Source: Raphanus sativus (lineage: Eukaryota > Streptophyta > Magnoliopsida > Brassicales > Brassicaceae). From it: DNA of 64,000 bases. Position numbers and translations under genes: made by a program. The stretch lies in NCBI RefSeq assembly GCF_000801105.2, contig NC_079517.1:1-64000 (forward strand), read 5' to 3'. A model generated the notes under the pieces. It ran no database searches. It saw only the letters and a list, made by a program, of their open reading frames with translations, and was not told the DNA's origin. Below are positions 60,860 to 64,000 of this stretch, piece by piece. Every line of letters starts with the position of its first letter. Positions within the stretch are counted from its first letter, which is position 1.

Positions 60860-61724
60860 CTTACTTTTAATATATAAAGAGGATAGTTATTTTTAAAAAT
60901 GACAGTAAGAAGATAAGAGCAGATAATGTAACTTGGAAATGGGAATATTATAACTTTGTTCTCACGTAAAATATTGTTCACAGCAAATATCAGACATAAT
61001 TAAGAAGAGAATCGCAAGAACAAAATGATGGATTGATATGTTTTTGGAATAAAAGAAATTAATGCTTTGCGGGTTACGTTAGCCTTGGAAAACAAGGTTA
61101 AGAGCTATATCATAACAAGGCTATCAAATTTAAGCCAAAAAAAAATCATATACAAGGCTAACCCGCAATGCATTAATCTTCTTTTATTACACATCAAAGA
61201 TAAACATTTTCAAGTTGCACCAAATTTTAGCAAAAAGAAAAAGAAATCTGAACCAAAAAGATGTTTTAAAACTCTTATACATAATACTAAATAATAATAA
61301 CTTACAAAATGCTAGTGTCTGGTTGGTACAAAAACAAAACATGGCGATATTCAAATAACTGAACAAAGATGTCGGTAAAGAAAAATAACCAATAATCATT
61401 GCTTTTGTTAATGGGTTAATAAAAAAAAGAGATTGAGGAGGCAGCTGATTTGCCAAGTAGTCAATCATAATGAGTTTTGACATTGTAATTGGTTTGTCAG
61501 TAAGTAATGTTTCAAACCAAAAAGTACTTTTTTTTAAAAAAAAAAAAGGCAGTCCACAGTAAAATGAGAAGAAGCCAAGTAGGAAATGAAAATACTGGCA
61601 ACTCCGTGGGTTTGTGGAAACAAACAAGATCACGGTTTTGAAGGACCTCAAAGTTGTATTTATTTTTAGGATGCTTATATAACTATGAATGGCTTTTTTT
61701 AGTTCGTCTTAATTATGAAAATAT
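60860..61724. other. AT-rich spacer
   Basis: No gene is supported. An inverted repeat links GCTTTGCGGGTTACGTTAGCCTTG (about 61063) with AAGGCTAACCCGCAATGC (about 61155), an arm of roughly 20 bp with a 70-nt spacer. Confidence 0.4.
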
Positions 61725-62001
61725 TTGTGTAATACTCCTATTAAAAAATGAAAACAAAATATATGTTCTAATCCTAGTGTTCTTGTCTTAGAATAGATCG
61801 AACTAAAGAGAGAGAGAGAGAGAGTCGTATGACTTAGAGATGAATGAATTGTTATTATTCCATGAGTAATGAGTTCCTTATATAGGATTACATAACTTGG
61901 AGACAAAGTCTAATAACTTGGAGTAGGGAACAAGTAACTTGGAGTAGGGAACAAGTAAATCTAGAACATTCCATAATAGACATCACACAATATTCATAAC
62001 A
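61725..62001 (-). mobile_element. Ty1/copia 3' LTR
   Basis: Read on the minus strand, the polypurine tract CAAGGGGAAG (62011-62002) is followed at 62001 by TGTTATGAATATTGTG, the LTR start. It contains a duplicated TTACTTGTTCCCTACTCCAAG word and a TATATAAGG promoter box (about 61876), then a (CT)n leader. The far boundary is uncertain (about 61725); no target-site duplication can be checked because the other LTR is outside the window. Confidence 0.7.
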
Positions 62002-62242
62002 CTTCCCCTTGATGTCCATTATGCGTGTAAGATGCTATCTCGTTAAAAACCGAGATTGTAATGCCATAACCGTCTAGAGTTTGTAATGCGTTTGGAATAC
62101 TGCCTTGTTAAAACCTTTCCATGGTAAACCCAAAAACCCAATGTGGTAAAAACGGGAAGCCATGGATAGGAAAAAGAGTACAGCCGCATTACTTCCCCTG
62201 AAGTGAACATCACTGAAGGCTTCTCAGTGCTCGCATACCAAT

Positions 62243-62700
62243 CTACTGCATAAGCTTCCTGAGCGTGCATGTTGGTAATGCCTTAGTGAAGAGGTCGGCT
62301 GAGTTCTCGCTTGATCTGACTTGGAGTACCTTGACCTCTCCTTCTTTCTGAAGATTGTGGGTGAAGAAGAACTTGGGGAGAACATGCTTAGTCTTGTCAC
62401 CCTTGATGTAACCATCTTTGAGCTGAGCTATGCAGGCTGCATTGTCTTCGTAAAGAACGGTCGGCTCGTCTTTACCATCCGTGATCCCACATGCTGTCCG
62501 AATATGGTGTGTCATGAGTCTCAACCAGACACACTCTCTGCTTGCTTCATGGATCGCCAATATATCCGAGTGATTGGATGATGTGGCTGATATAGTCTAC
62601 TTGACTGATCTCCATGAAATGGTCGTGCCTCCATATGTGAAAACATAGCCGGTTTGGGACTTAGCACTGTGTGGATTGGACTGGTAACCTGCATCAACAA
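62243..62700 (-). pseudogene. Ty1/copia pol fragment: RNase H domain, stop-bearing
   Basis: On the minus strand the frame reads DAGYQSNPHSAKSQTGYVFT, then GGTTISWRSVK, a stop, and continues with EASRECVWLRLMTHHI, LYEDNAACIAQLKDGYIKGD, KFFFTHNLQ and ADLFTKALPT. These are the RNase H and C-terminal blocks of copia polyproteins in correct order, directly upstream of the polypurine tract and LTR. The internal stop shows decay. Recognisable pol ends near 62700. Confidence 0.88.
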
Positions 62701-62739
62701 AATGCTTTCATGATATTCATGGTCCATTCGGATCATATG

Positions 62740-64000
62740 GTTTATCTCTCTTAGATAAATTCGACCATGAATGTCTTTGTATGTCCATGATCTGTCCGGA
62801 TCATGACATCATCCATAATCCATCCGGATTATGTTCTTGTCCACTATATATCTTATTCATATCCTTTGACCAAAACTCTTTATGAACTTTTTGTATATGT
62901 CCACGGTCTGTTCATGAAGTGGCTATTGTGTTATAGTTTGAAGTTTAATCAAAACTAAGCCACTTTTTGGTCAATAGGACGTTCCTCTCACTTGGATGGT
63001 TTAGGTCGGATTTAAGACCTAGAGGAACTGGTCGGAACAAGCTGGACGGGATGGATTGGTCGGGACCAATGATGATTAAGGTCGAATTAGGTTGGACATG
63101 ATCCTAGTCGGTATGGTTCCCTTTGGTCGTGAATCTGATGGATTCTCAGACCATTTGATCAATCTATTCTTGGTACGTTGGATCATAGATCCCAACATTC
63201 ATATACGGCTAATGATCTCTACTATAGATCATCGTAGTCTCTTCATAGCCTTTCCAAGAATCAATCATCTTAATCATCCTTTCTTTAAGTATAAACACAA
63301 GGAATATATTGACTACTATATGGACTGATCAGAAACGTTCTTATAGAACTTTCTACTAAGCATCACTTAGTCTTATCATATCGTGTGTACATATACGCAT
63401 GCAGCTGCATTTCAGTCCATGAACAACGCAGGAACGATGTTGTTCTATGAGAACTTCTTTCTCATTTCTCAAGGTATCTTATGTTACCTTTATATATATC
63501 CAGTGAGATATCAATTGTCTACTACATCTTTCTTATATGCCCAGATATTTATCAATTTCGATATTGGGTAGTAGCATTCACCACATAGGAATTTATTTCC
63601 TTGTTCCTTAGTCCCTGTGAGTATCCTTGTGTGATCAAGCCATTCCTTTGAATGCTTTATGTAGCAACATGTACGACCACTTGTCTGTACTTTCATGTTC
63701 TACAGCTCACGATTTTCTTTTCCTCACAAGACTCATCTATTCACTGGTTAGATGGCGTCTATCTTATGTATTTGGCCAATACGCCCATCATATACATTCT
63801 TTACCATAACTCCACGTCCCATTCATTTCTCTATGATGAGTACTCTTACGTGGGTTAGTGATCCTCGCATATCTCTTATGCTCAAGTGCTTTTTCTTTAT
63901 CACTTATGAGTGTGTGTATGTGTCGACACCTTATATAATGTTCCTTCGCGTTCTATCGCGTTCTAGACATGATACAATCGATTGAGATTTTATTCTTATC
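62740..64000. other. unassigned sequence beyond the copia pol fragment
   Basis: This should be copia interior if the element were intact, but I recognise no reverse transcriptase or integrase block. Two 20-bp near-palindromes with TCCGGAT centres occur at 62786-62805 and 62814-62833. The stretch is GC-richer than the spacers and may be a diverged retrotransposon or a different insertion. Confidence 0.35.

Overview
The window is nuclear DNA from a flowering plant of the mustard family (Brassicaceae). The evidence is the plant telomere heptamer TTTAGGG, short GT-AG introns, AT-rich spacers full of Helitron, hAT, MULE and CACTA elements, and a run of genes I recognise as homologues of Arabidopsis genes from the top of chromosome 5. 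Left to right, the best matches from memory are a saposin-B protein (At5g01800-like), a small DUF688-like protein (At5g01790-like), a myristoylated PP2C (At5g01700-like), a DCD-kelch protein (At5g01660-like), a DUF538 protein (At5g01610-like), CAX4 (At5g01490-like), trihelix factor GT-3a (At5g01380-like) and a decayed succinate/fumarate carrier (At5g01340-like). Order is kept but many intervening Arabidopsis genes are missing. That looks like one fractionated subgenome of a polyploid such as a member of Brassiceae; the species is not determinable from this window.

Layout: 1-3230 is AT-rich spacer. 3232-4350 is a telomere-type array, G-strand on the left of a 100-N gap and C-strand on the right, grading into degenerate variants. 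4876-6777 is a complete non-autonomous CACTA element beside a B-type cyclin remnant and a very long GAA tract. 10872-12588 holds a plastid EF-P gene and a small membrane-protein ORF. 13672-33189 is the gene-rich part (saposin, DUF688-like, PP2C, DCD-kelch, DUF538, CAX4) with a Helitron and a hAT element between genes. 34.4-48 kb is mostly repeats: a LINE tail, pseudogene fragments (RPA-like and FORKED-like), a 1.35-kb tandem duplication, Helitrons, a retroposon, a MULE and a hAT. 48.5-51.1 kb has a fold-back MITE just upstream of GT-3a. 52.5-64 kb holds another Helitron, a nested hAT pair, the mSFC1 pseudogene and a Ty1/copia remnant cut by the window end.

The genes do not form a pathway; this is a collinear chromosome segment. 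Exon structures were assembled by hand from splice sites, reading phase and family similarity. They add up in frame for EF-P, saposin, PP2C, DCD-kelch, DUF538, CAX4 and GT-3a. No CRISPR array, rRNA gene or convincing functional tRNA gene was seen. Nothing here looks like a wholly new molecular system. The most unusual structures are the head-to-head telomere array, the duplication that caught half a Helitron, a MULE with tRNA-like modules in its inverted repeats, and a Helitron abutting a TATA box.
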